Assembly: GCA_964057225.1 (NCBI GenBank) | Contig: OZ059898.1 | Span: 21,243,267-21,307,266 of the forward strand | Direction of reading: 5' to 3' | DNA length: 64,000 bases | Source: Auanema rhodensis | Taxonomy: Eukaryota > Nematoda > Chromadorea > Rhabditida > Rhabditidae | In this document: positions 21,229 to 34,064 of the stretch, piece by piece | How positions within the stretch are numbered: the stretch's first letter is position 1 | How the letters are laid out: each line of letters opens with the position of its first letter | Translations under genes and position numbers: made by a program | Notes under the pieces: model-generated | Databases searched by the model: none | Seen by the model: the letters and a program-made list of their open reading frames with translations, nothing else | What the model was told of the DNA's origin: nothing

Positions 21229-23152
21229 GTAACCATGACTTTGAAATTTACGTGAACTTTAATTTATGCTAATTAAATGTACACGTGATGTGCACTTGGT
21301 ATGTAACTCGCTTCACGTGAAAGATAAAGAGATGCGGTTTTCAAAATTAGATTCCCCATGTCCATATTAGTCTAAAAACAAATTTTTCTTGATATTGGTG
21401 CATGGTAACCATGACTTTGAAATTTACGTGTACTTTAATTTATGCTAATTAAATGTACACGTGATGTGCACTTGGTATGTAACTCGCTTCACGTGAAAGA
21501 TAAAGAGATGCGGTTTTCAAAATCAGATTCCCCAAGTCCATATTAGTCTAAAAACAAATTTTTATTGATATTGGTTCATGGTAACCATGACTTTGAAATT
21601 TACGTGAACTTTAATTCATGCTAATTAAATGTACACGTGATGTGCACTTGGTATGTAACTCGCTTCACGTGAAAGATAAAGAGATGCGGTTTTCAAAATT
21701 AGATTCCCCATGTCCATATTAGTCTAAAAACAAATTTTTATTGATATTGGTGCATGGTAACCATGACTTTGAAATTTACGTGAACTTTAATTCATGCTAA
21801 TTAAATGTACACGTGATGTGCACTTGGTATGTAACTCGCTTCACGTGAAAGATAAAGAGATACGGTTTTCAAAATTAGATTCCCCATGTCCATATTAGTC
21901 TAAAAACAAATTTTTATTGATATTGGTGCATGGTAACCATGACTTTGAAATTTACGTGTACTTTAATTTATGCTAATTAAATGTACACGTGATGTGCACT
22001 TGGTATGTAACTCGCTTCACGTGAAAGATAAAGAGATGCGGTTTTCAAAATTAGATTCCCCAAGTCCATATTAGTCTAAAAACAAATTTTTATTGATATT
22101 GGTTCATGGTAACCATGACTTTGAAATTTACGTGAACTTTAATTTATGCTAATTAAATGTACACGTGATGTGCACTTGGTATGTAACTCGCTTCACGTGA
22201 AAGATAAAGAGATGCGGTTTTCAAAATTAGATTCCCCATGTCCATATTAGTCTAAAAACAAATTTTTATTGATATTGGTTCATGGTAACCATGACTTTGA
22301 AATTTACGTGAACTTTAATTTATGCTAATTAAATGTACACGTGATGTGCACTTGGTATGTAACTCGCTTCACGTGAAAGATAAAGAGGGTTTTCAAAATT
22401 AGATTCCCCATGTCCATATTAGTCTAAAAACAAATTTTTATTGATATTGGTTCATGGTAACCATGACTTTGAAATTTACGTGAACTTTAATTTATGCTAA
22501 TTAAATGTACACGTGATGTGCACTTGGTATGTAACTCGCTTCACGTGAAAGATAAAGAGGGTTTTCAAAATTAGATTCCCCATGTCCATATTAGTCTAAA
22601 AACAAATTTTTATTGATATTGGTTCATGGTAACCATGACTTTGAAATTTACGTGAACTTTAATTTATGCTAATTAAATGTACACGTGATGTGCACTTGGT
22701 ATGTAACTCGCTTCACGTGAAAGATAAAGAGATGCGGTTTTCAAAATTAGATTCCCCATGTCCATATTAGTCTAAAAACAAATTTTTATTGATATTGGTG
22801 CATGGTAACCATGACTTTGAAATTTACGTGAACTTTAATTTATGCTAATTAAATGTACACGTGATGTGCACTTGGTATGTAACTCGCTTCACGTGAAAGA
22901 TAAAGAGATGCGGTTTTCAAAATTAGATTCCCCATGTCCATATTAGTCTAAAAACAAATTTTTATTGATATTGGTTCATGGTAACCATGACTTTGAAATT
23001 TACGTGAACTTTAATTTATGCTAATTAAATGTACACGTGATGTGCACTTGGTATGTAACTCGCTTCACGTGAAAGATAAAGAGGGTTTTCAAAATTAGAT
23101 TCCCCATGTCCATATTAGTCTAAAAACAAATTTTTATTGATATTGGTTCATG
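21229..23152. repeat. End of domain B, last three 172-bp units
   Basis: The A160C unit (21229), the class c unit with AAATCAGATT (21405), a b unit, a unit with GATACGG near 21860 and a class c unit lead to the last short units at 22285, 22457 and 22981. Immediately after 22981-23152 the short allele disappears for the remaining 40.8 kb. The following unit carries private CTTCAATT and ATGCCG changes. Confidence 0.8.
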
Positions 23153-26100
23153 GTAACCATGACTTTGAAATTTACGTGAACTTCAATTTATGCTAATTAA
23201 ATGTACACGTGATGTGCACTTGGTATGTAACTCGCTTCACGTGAAAGATAAAGAGATGCCGTTTTCAAAATTAGATTCCCCATGTCCATATTAGTCTAAA
23301 AACAAATTTTTATTGATATTGGTGCATGGTAACCATGACTTTGAAATTTACGTGAACTTTAATTTATGCTAATTAAATGTACACGTGATGTGCACTTGGT
23401 ATGTAACTCGCTTCACGTGAAAGATAAAGAGATGCGGTTTTCAAAATTAGATTCCCCATGTCCATATTAGTCTAAAAACAAATTTTTATTGATATTGGTG
23501 CATGGTAACCATGACTTTGAAATTTACGTGAACTTTAATTTATGCTAATTAAATGTACACGTGATGTGCACTTGGTATGTAACTCGCTTCACGTGAAAGA
23601 TAAAGAGATGCGGTTTTCAAAATTAGATTCCCCATGTCCATATTAGTCTAAAAACAAATTTGTATTGATATTGGTGCATGGTAACCATGACTTTGAAATT
23701 TACGTGTACTTTAATTTATGCTAATTAAATGTACACGTGATGTGCACTTGGTATGTAACTCGCTTCACGTGAAAGATAAAGAGATGCGGTTTTCAAAATT
23801 AGATTCCCCAAGTCCATATTAGTCTAAAAACAAATTTTTATTGATATTGGTTCATGGTAACCATGACTTTGAAATTTACGTGAACTTTAATTTATGCTAA
23901 TTAAATGTACACGTGATGTGCACTTGGTATGTAACTCGCTTCACGTGAAAGATAAAGAGATGCGGTTTTCAAAATTAGATTCCCCATGTCCATATTAGTC
24001 TAAAAACAAATTTTTATTGATATTGGTGCATGGTAACCATGACTTTGAAATTTACGTGAACTTTAATTTATGCTAATTAAATGTACACGTGATGTGCACT
24101 TGGTATGTAACTCGCTTCACGTGAAAGATAAATAGATGCGGTTTTCAAAATTAGATTCCCCAAGTCCATATTAGTCTAAAAACAAATTTTTATTGATATT
24201 GGTTCATGGTAACCATGACTTTGAAATTTACGTGAACTTTAATTTATGCTAATTAAATGTACACGTGATGTGCACTGGGTATGTAACCCGCTTCACGTGA
24301 AAGATAAAGAGATGCGGTTTTCAAAATTAGATTCCCCATGTCCATATTAGTCTAAAAACAAATTTTTTTTGATATTGGTGCATGGTAACCATGACTTTGA
24401 AATTTACGTGAACTTTAATTCATGCTAATTAAATGTACACGTGATGTGCACTTGGTATGTAACTCGCTTCACGTGAAAGATAAAGAGATGCGGTTTCCAA
24501 AATTAGATTCCCCATGTCCATATTAGTCTAAAAACAAATTTTTATTGATATTGGTGCATGGTAACCATGACTTTGAACTTTACGTGTACTTTAATTTATG
24601 CTAATTAAATGTACACGTGATGTGCACTTGGTATGTAACTCGCTTCACGTGAAAGATAAAGAGATGCGGTTTTCAAAATTAGATTTCCCAAGTCCATATT
24701 AGTCTAAAAACAAATTTTTATTGATATTGGTTCATGGTAACCATGACTTTGAAATTTACGTGAACTTTAATTTATGCTAATTAAATGTACACGTGATGTG
24801 CACTTGGTATGTAACTCGCTTCAAGTGAAAGATAAAGAGATGCGGTTTTCAAAATTAGATTCCCCATGTCCATATTAGTCTAAAAACAAATTTTTATTGA
24901 TATTGGTTCATGGTAACCATGACTTTGAAATTTACGTGAACTTTAATTTATGCTAATTAAATGTACACGTGATGTGCACTTGGTATGTAACTCGCTTCAC
25001 GTGAAAGATAAAGAGATGCGGTTTTCAAAATTAGATTCCCCATGTCCATATTAGTCTAAAAACAAATTTTTATTGATATTGGTGCATGGTAACCATGACT
25101 TTGAAATTTACGTGTACTTTAATTTATGCTAATTAAATGTACACGTGATGTGCACTTGGTATGTAACTCGCTTCACGTGAAAGATAAAGAGATGCGGTTT
25201 TCAAAATTAGATTCTCCAAGTCCATATTAGTCTAAAAACAAATTTTTATTGATATTGGTTCATGGTAACCATGACTTTGAAATTTACGTGAACTTTAATT
25301 TATGCTAATTAAATGTACACGTGATGTGCACTTGGTATGTAACTCGCTTCACGTGAAAGATAAATAGATGCGGTTTTCAAAATTAGATTCCCCAAGTCCA
25401 TATTAGTCTAAAAACAAATTTTTATTGATATTGGTTCATGGTAACCATGACTTTGAAATTTACGTGAACTTTAATTTATGCTAATTAAATGTACACGTGA
25501 TGTGCACTTGGTATGTAACCCGCTTCACGTGAAAGATAAAGAGATGCGGTTTTCAAAATTAGATTCCCCATGTCCATATTAGTCTAAAAACAAATTTTTA
25601 TTGATATTAGTGCATGGTAACCATGACTTTGAAATTTACGTGAACTTTAATTCATGCTAATTAAATGTACACGTGATGTGCACTTGGTATGTAACTCGCT
25701 TCACGTGAAAGATAAAGAGATGCGGTTTTCAAAATTAGATTCCCCAAGTCCATATTAGTCTAAAGACAAATTTTTATTGATATTGGTTCATGGTAACCAT
25801 GACTTTGAAATTTACGTGAACTTTAATTTATGCTAATTAAATGTACACGTGATGTGCACTTGGTATGTAACTCGCTTCACGTGAAAGATAAAGAGATGCG
25901 GTTTTCACAATTAGATTCCCCATGTCCATATTAGTCTAAAAACAAATTTTTATTGATATTGGTGCATGGTAACCATGACTTTGAAATTTACGTGAACTTT
26001 AATTCATGCTAATTAAATGTACACGTGATGTGCACTTGGTATGTAACTCGCTTCACGTGAAAGATAAAGAGATGCGGTTTTCAAAATTAGATTCCCCATG

Positions 26101-28256
26101 TCCATATTAGTCTAAAAACAAATTTTTATTGATATTGGTTCATGGTAACCATGACTTTGAAATTTACGTGAACTTTAATTTATGCTAATTAAATGTACAC
26201 GTGATGTGCACTTGGTATGTAACTCGCTTCACGTGAAAGATAAAGAGATGCGGTTTTCACAATTAGATTCCCCATGTCCATATTAGTCTAAAAACAAATT
26301 TTTATTGATATTGGTGCATGGTAACCATGACTTTGAAATTTACGTGAACTTTAATTCATGCTAATTAAATGTACACGTGATGTGCACTTGGTATGTAACT
26401 CGCTTCACGTGAAAGATAAAGAGATGCGGTTTTCAAAATTAGATTCCCCATGTCCATATTAGTCTAAAAACAAATTTTTATTGATATTGGTTCATGGTAA
26501 CCATGACTTTGAAATTTACGTGAACTTTAATTTATGCTAATTAAATGTACACGTGATGTGCACTTGGTATGTAACTCGCTTCACGTGAAAGATAAAGAGA
26601 TGCGGTTTTCAAAATTAGATTCCCCATGTCCATATTAGTCTAAAAACAAATTTTTATCGATATTGGTTCATGGTAACCATGACTTTGAAATTTACGTGAA
26701 CTTTAATTTATGCTAATTAAATGTACACGTGATGTGCACTTGGTATGTAACTTGCTTCACGTGAAAGATAAAGAGATGCGGTTTTCAAAATTAGATTCCC
26801 CATGTCCATATTAGTCTAAAAACAAATTTTTATTGATGTTGGTGCATGGTAACCATGACTTTGAAATTTACGTGTACTTTAATTTATGCTAATTAAATGT
26901 ACACGTGATGTGCACTTGGTATGTAACTCGCTTCACGTGAAAGATAAAGAGATGCGGTTTTCAAAATTAGATTCCCCAAGTCCATATTAGTCTAAAAACA
27001 AATTTTTATTGATATTGGTTCATGGTAACCATGACTTTGAAATTTACGTGAACTTTAATTTATGCTAATTAAATGTACACGTGATGTGCACTTGGTATGT
27101 AACTCGCTTCACGTGAAAGATAAAGAGATGCGGTTTTCGAAATTAGATTCCCCATGTCCATATTAGTCTAAAAACAAATTTTTATTGATATTGGTGCATG
27201 GTAACCATGACTTTGAAATTTATGTGAACTTTAATTTATGCTAATTAAATGTACACGTGATGTGCACTTGGTATGTAACTCGCTTCACGTGAAAGATAAA
27301 GAGATGCGGCTCTCAAAATTAGATTCCCCATGTCCATATTAGTCTAAAAACAAATTTTTATCGATATTGGTTCATGGTAACCATGACTTTGAAATTTACG
27401 TGAACTTTAATTTATGCTAATTAAATGTACACGTGATGTGCACTTGGTATGTAACTCGCTTCACGTGAAAGATAAAGAGATGCGGTTTTCAAAATTAGAT
27501 TCCCCATGTCCATATTAGTCTAAAAACAAATTTTTATTGATATTGGTGCATGGTAACCATGACTTTGAAATTTACGTGAACTTTAATTTATGCTAATTAA
27601 ATGTACACGTGATGTGCACTTGGTATGTAACTCGCTTCACGTGAAAGATAAAGAGATGCGGTTTTCAAAATTAGATTCCCCATGTCCATATTAGTCTAAA
27701 AACAAATTTTTATTGATATTGGTGCATGGTAACCATGACTTTGAAATTTACGTGAACTTTAATTTATGCTAATTAAATGTACACGTGATGTGCACTTGGT
27801 ATGTAACTCGCTTCACGTGAAAGATAAAGAGATGCGGTTTTCAAAATTAGATTCCCCAAGTCCATATTAGTCTAAAAACAAATTTTTATTGATATTGGTT
27901 CATGGTAACCATGACTTTGAAATTTACGTGAACTTTAATTTATGCTAATTAAATGTACACGTGATGTGCACTTGGTATGTAACCCGCTTCACGTGAAAGA
28001 TAAAGAGATGCGGTTTTCAAAATTAGATTCCCCATGTCCATATTAGTCTAAAAACAAATTTTTATTGATATTGGTGCATGGTAACCATGACTTTGAAATT
28101 TACGTGAACTTTAATTTATGCTAATTAAATGTACACGTGATGTGCACTTGGTATGTAACTCGCTTCACGTGAAAGATAAAGAGATGCGGTTTTCAAAATT
28201 AGATTCCCCATGTCCATATTAGTCTAAAAACAAATTTTTATTGAGATTGGTGCATG
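23153..28256. repeat. Array domain C: 29 units, many private variants
   Basis: All units are 176 bp. Private or rare changes are denser than elsewhere: TTGTATT near 23661, CACTGGGTATG near 24276, eight T in a row near 24364, GGTTTCC near 24496, TTGAACTTTACG near 24575, CAAGTG in 24737, ATTCTCC near 25213, TATTAGTGC near 25606, TAAAGACA near 25763, GGCTCTC near 27309. A pair AAATAG/AACCCGC at 24033-24384 recurs at 25265-25616 (1232 bp, seven monomers). This looks like an older or less homogenised stretch. Confidence 0.8.
25793..26496. repeat. Tandem dimer (352 bp), two copies
   Basis: Unit 25793 has TTTTCACAATT (A116C) with G172, followed by a C37 unit with T172. The pair repeats exactly at 26145 and 26321. 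The A116C change is seen only here. It is the smallest clear multimer duplication in domain C. Confidence 0.8.
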
Positions 28257-29312
28257 GTAACCATGACTTTGAAATTTACGTGAACTTTATTTCATGCTAA
28301 TTAAATGTACACGTGATGTGCACTTGGTATGTAACTCGCTTCACGTGAAAGATAAAGAGATGCGGTTTTCAAAATTAGATTCCCCATGTCCATATTAGTC
28401 TAAAAACAATTTTTTATTGATATTGGTTCATGGTAACCATGACTTTGAAATTTACGTGAACTTTAATTTATGCTAATTAAATGTACACGTGATGTGCACT
28501 TGGTATGTAACTCGCTTCACGTGAAAGATAAAGAGATGCGGTTTTCAAAATAAGATTCCCCATGTCCATATTAGTCTAAAAACAAATTTTTATTGATATT
28601 GGTTCATGGTAACCATGACTTTGAAATTTACGTGAACTTTAATTTATGCTAATTAAATGTACACGTGATGTGCACTTGGTATGTAACTCGCTTCACGTGA
28701 AAGATAAAGAGATGCGGTTTTCAAAATAAGATTCCCCATGTCCATATTAGTCTAAAAACAAATTTTTATTGATATTGGTTCATGGTAACCATGACTTTGA
28801 AATTTACGTGAACTTTAATTTATGCTAATTAAATGTACACGTGATGTGCACTTGGTATGTAACTCGCTTCACGTGAAAGATAAAGAGATGCGGTTTTCAA
28901 AATGAGATTCCCCATGTCCATATTAGTCTAAAAACAAATTTTTATTGATATTGGTTCATGGTAACCATGACTTTGAAATTTACGTGAACTTTAATTTATG
29001 CTAATTAAATGTACACGTGATGTGCACTTGGTATGTAACTCGCTTCACGTGAAAGATAAAGAGATGCGGTTTTCAAAATAAGATTCCCCATGTCCATATT
29101 AGTCTAAAAACAAATTTTTATTGATATTGGTTCATGGTAACCATGACTTTGAAATTTACGTGAACTTTAATTTATGCTAATTAAATGTACACGTGATGTG
29201 CACTTGGTATGTAACTCGCTTCACGTGAAAGATAAAGAGATGCGGTTTTCAAAATTAGATTCCCCATGTCCATATTAGTCTAAAAACAAATTTTTATTGA
29301 GATTGGTGCATG
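28257..29312. repeat. 6-monomer HOR (1056 bp), copy 1
   Basis: The order is the marker unit with A154T (ACAATTTTTTA), A120, A120, G120, A120, then a T120 unit ending in GAGATT. The same block occurs 10.7 kb away at 38993-40048 and again at 40049-41104. A shared rare A154T in all three supports common descent rather than convergence. Confidence 0.87.
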
Positions 29313-32304
29313 GTAACCATGACTTTGAAATTTACGTGAACTTTATTTCATGCTAATTAAATGTACACGTGATGTGCACTTGGTATGTAACTCGCTTCAC
29401 GTGAAAGATAAAGAGATGCGGTTTTCAAAATTAGATTCCCCATGTCCATATTAGTCTAAAAACAAATTTTTATTGATATTGGTGCATGGTAACCATGACT
29501 TTGAAATTTACGTGTACTTTAATTTATGCTAATTAAATGTACACGTGATGTGCACTTGGTATGTAACTCGCTTCACGTGAAAGATAAAGAGATGCGGTTT
29601 TCAAAATTAGATTCCCCAAGTCCATATTAGTCTAAAAACAAATTTTTATTGATATTGGTTCATGGTAACCATGACTTTGAAATTTACGTGAACTTTAATT
29701 TATGCTAATTAAATGTACACGTGATGTGCACTTGGTATGTAACTCGCTTCACGTGAAAGATAAAGAGATGCGGTTTTCAAAATTAGATTCCCCATGTCCA
29801 TATTAGTCTAAAAACAAATTTTTATTGATATTGCTTCATGGTAACCATGACTTTGAAATTTACGTGAACTTTAATTTATGCTAATTAAATGTACACGTGA
29901 TGTGCACTTGGTATGTAACTCGCTTCACGTGAAAGATAAAGAGATGCGGTTTTCAAAATTAGATTCCCCATGTCCATATTAGTCTAAAAACAAATTTTTA
30001 TTGATATTGGTGCATGGTAACCATGACTTTGAAATTTACGTGAACTTTAATTTATGCTAATTAAATGTACACGTGATGTGCACTTGGTATGTAACTTGCT
30101 TCACGTGAAAGATAAAGAGATGCGGTTTTCAAAATTAGATTCCCCATGTCCATATTAGTCTAAAAACAAATTTTTATTGATATTGGTGCATGGTAACCAT
30201 GACTTTGAAATTTACGTGAACTTTAATTTATGCTAATTAAATGTACACGTGATGTGCACTTGGTATGTAACTCGCTTCACGTGAAAGATAAAGAGATGCG
30301 GTTTTCAAAATTAGATTCCCCATGTCCATATTAGTCTAAAAACAAATTTTTATTGATATTGGTGCATGGTAACCATGACTTTGAAATTTACGTGAACTTT
30401 AATTCATGCTAATTAAATGTACACGTGATGTGCACTTGGTATGTAACTCGCTTCACGTGAAAGATAAAGAGATGCGGTTTTCAAAATTAGATTCCCCATG
30501 TCCATATTAGTCTAAAAACAAATTTTTATTGATATTGGTTCATGGTAACCATGACTTTGAAATTTACGTGAACTTTAATTTATGCTAATTAAATGTACAC
30601 GTGATGTGCACTTGGTATGTAACTCGCTTCACGTGAAAGATAAAGAGATGCGGTTTTCAAAATGAGATTCCCCATGTCCATATTAGTCTAAAAACAAATT
30701 TTTATTGATATTGGTTCATGGTAACCATGACTTTGAAATTTACGTGAACTTTAATTTATGCTAATTAAATGTACACGTGATGTGCACTTGGTATGTAACT
30801 CGCTTCACGTGAAAGATAAAGAGATGCGGTTTTCAAAATAAGATTCCCCATGTCCATATTAGTCTAAAAACAAATTTTTATTGATATTGGTTCATGGTAA
30901 CCATGACTTTGAAATTTACGTGAACTTTAATTTATGCTAATTAAATGTACACGTGATGTGCACTTGGTATGTAACTCGCTTCACGTGAAAGATAAAGAGA
31001 TGCGGTTTTCAAAATTAGATTCCCCATGTCCATATTAGTCTAAAAACAAATTTTTATTGAGATTGGTGCATGGTAACCATGACTTTGAAATTTACGTGAA
31101 CTTTATTTCATGCTAATTAAATGTACACGTGATGTGCACTTGGTATGTAACTCGCTTCACGTGAAAGATAAAGAGATGCGGTTTTCAAAATTAGATTCCC
31201 CATGTCCATATTAGTCTAAAAACAAATTTTTATTGATATTGGTGCATGGTAACCATGACTTTGAAATTTACGTGTACTTTAATTTATGCTAATTAAATGT
31301 ACACGTGATGTGCACTTGGTATGTAACTCGCTTCACGTGAAAGATAAAGAGATGCGGTTTTCAAAATTAGATTCCCCAAGTCCATATTAGTCTAAAAACA
31401 AATTTTTATTGATATTGGTTCATGGTAACCATGACTTTGAAATTTACGTGAACTTTAATTTATGCTAATTAAATGTACACGTGATGTGCACTTGGTATGT
31501 AACTCGCTTCACGTGAAAGATAAAGAGATGCGGTTTTCAAAATTAGATTCCCCATGTCCATATTAGTCTAAAAACAAATTTTTATTGATATTGCTTCATG
31601 GTAACCATGACTTTGAAATTTACGTGAACTTTAATTTATGCTAATTAAATGTACACGTGATGTGCACTTGGTATGTAACTCGCTTCACGTGAAAGATAAA
31701 GAGATGCGGTTTTCAAAATTAGATTCCCCATGTCCATATTAGTCTAAAAACAAATTTTTATTGATATTGGTGCATGGTAACCATGACTTTGAAATTTACG
31801 TGAACTTTAATTTATGCTAATTAAATGTACACGTGATGTGCACTTGGTATGTAACTCGCTTCACGTGAAAGATAAAGAGATGCGGTTTTCAAAATTAGAT
31901 TCCCCATGTCCATATTAGTCTAAAAACAAATTTTTATTGATATTGGTGCATGGTAACCATGACTTTGAAATTTACGTGAACTTTAATTTATGCTAATTAA
32001 ATGTACACGTGATGTGCACTTGGTATGTAACTCGCTTCACGTGAAAGATAAAGAGATGCGGTTTTCAAAATTAGATTCCCCATGTCCATATTAGTCTAAA
32101 AACAAATTTTTATTGATATTGGTGCATGGTAACCATGACTTTGAAATTTACGTGAACTTTAATTCATGCTAATTAAATGTACACGTGATGTGCACTTGGT
32201 ATGTAACTCGCTTCACGTGAAAGATAAAGAGATGCGGTTTTCAAAATTAGATTCCCCATGTCCATATTAGTCTAAAAACAAATTTTTATTGATATTGGTG
32301 CATG
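28785..32304. repeat. Tandem 10-monomer HOR (1760 bp), two copies
   Basis: Copies are 28785-30544 and 30545-32304. Both hold G120, A120, T120 ending GAGATT, the marker unit, T27/A131, a unit ending TTGCTTCATGG (seen only near 29833 and 31593), then three class a units and a class b unit. Differences are one AACTTGC in copy 1 (near 30095) and the last base 172 of the block. The block overlaps the end of the 6-monomer HOR, so the duplications are nested. Confidence 0.88.
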
Positions 32305-34064
32305 GTAACCATGACTTTGAAATTTACGTGTACTTTAATTTATGCTAATTAAATGTACACGTGATGTGCACTTGGTATGTAACCCGCTTCACGTGAAAGA
32401 TAAAGAGATGCGGTTTTCAAAATTAGATTCCCCATGTCCATATTAGTCTAAAAACAAATTTTTATTGATATTGGTGCATGGTAACCATGACTTTGAAATT
32501 TACGTGAACTTTAATTCATGCTAATTAAATGTACACGTGATGTGCACTTGGTATGTAACTCGCTTCACGTGAAAGATAAAGAGATGCGGTTTTCAAAATT
32601 AGATTCCCCATGTCCATATTAGTCTAAAAACAAATTTTTATTGATATTGGTGCATGGTAACCATGACTTTGAAATTTACGTGTACTTTAATTTATGCTAA
32701 TTAAATGTACACGTGATGTGCACTTGGTATGTAACCCGCTTCACGTGAAAGATAAAGAGATGCGGTTTTCAAAATTAGATTCCCCATGTCCATATTAGTC
32801 TAAAAACAAATTTTTATTGATATTGGTGCATGGTAACCATGACTTTGAAATTTACGTGAACTTTAATTTATGCTAATTAAATGTACACGTGATGTGCACT
32901 TGGTATGTAACTCGCTTCACGTGAAAGATAAAGAGATGCGGTTTTCAAAATTAGATTCCCCATGTCCATATTAGTCTAAAAACAAATTTTTATTGATATT
33001 GGTGCATGGTAACCATGACTTTGAAATTTACGTGAACTTTAATTTATGCTAATTAAATGTACACGTGATGTGCACTTGGTATGTAACTCGCTTCACGTGA
33101 AAGATAAAGAGATGCGGTTTTCAAAATTAGATTCCCCATGTCCATATTAGTCTAAAAACAAATTTTTATTGATATTGGTGCATGGTAACCATGACTTTGA
33201 AATTTACGTGAACTTTAATTCATGCTAATTAAATGTACACGTGATGTGCACTTGGTATGTAACTCGCTTCACGTGAAAGATAAAGAGATGCGGTTTTCAA
33301 AATTAGATTCCCCATGTCCATATTAGTCTAAAAACAAATTTTTATTGATATTGGTGCATGGTAACCATGACTTTGAAATTTACGTGTACTTTAATTTATG
33401 CTAATTAAATGTACACGTGATGTGCACTTGGTATGTAACCCGCTTCACGTGAAAGATAAAGAGATGCGGTTTTCAAAATTAGATTCCCCATGTCCATATT
33501 AGTCTAAAAACAAATTTTTATTGATATTGGTGCATGGTAACCATGACTTTGAAATTTACGTGAACTTTAATTCATGCTAATTAAATGTACACGTGATGTG
33601 CACTTGGTATGTAACTCGCTTCACGTGAAAGATAAAGAGATGCGGTTTTCAAAATTAGATTCCCCATGTCCATATTAGTCTAAAAACAAATTTTTATTGA
33701 TATTGGTGCATGGTAACCATGACTTTGAAATTTACGTGTACTTTAATTTATGCTAATTAAATGTACACGTGATGTGCACTTGGTATGTAACCCGCTTCAC
33801 GTGAAAGATAAAGAGATGCGGTTTTCAAAATTAGATTCCCCATGTCCATATTAGTCTAAAAACAAATTTTTATTGATATTGGTGCATGGTAACCATGACT
33901 TTGAAATTTACGTGAACTTTAATTTATGCTAATTAAATGTACACGTGATGTGCACTTGGTATGTAACTCGCTTCACGTGAAAGATAAAGAGATGCGGTTT
34001 TCAAAATTAGATTCCCCATGTCCATATTAGTCTAAAAACCAATTTTTATTGAGATTGGTGCATG
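32305..34064. repeat. Alternating b / T27-C80 dimer region
   Basis: Class b units alternate with T27 units carrying AACCCGC (T80C), as pairs at 32129-32480, 32481-32832, 33185-33536 and 33537-33888. Two plain class a units sit in the middle. The region ends with a class a unit that carries A152C and GAGATT and leads into the marker unit at 34065. T80C adds a C to the CpG context of position 81. Confidence 0.8.

Larger units (their letters stand above)
5281..23152. repeat. Array domain B: all twenty 172-bp units
   Basis: This stretch has 102 monomers, 82 of 176 bp and 20 of 172 bp (17,872 bp in total). The short units start at 5281, 6509, 8265, 8965, 10193, 11949, 13177, 15109, 16865, 18445, 18793, 19845, 20193, 20365, 20713, 20885, 21057, 22285, 22457 and 22981. 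None occurs elsewhere in the window. A160C units (TTCTTGAT) are also confined to this domain. The deletion allele evidently spread by duplication inside this domain without crossing into its neighbours. Confidence 0.93.

Noticed and set aside
24361-24370. Possible insertion in a poly-T tract
   Set aside because: The run of eight T comes from an A-to-T substitution (position 160); the unit remains 176 bp.
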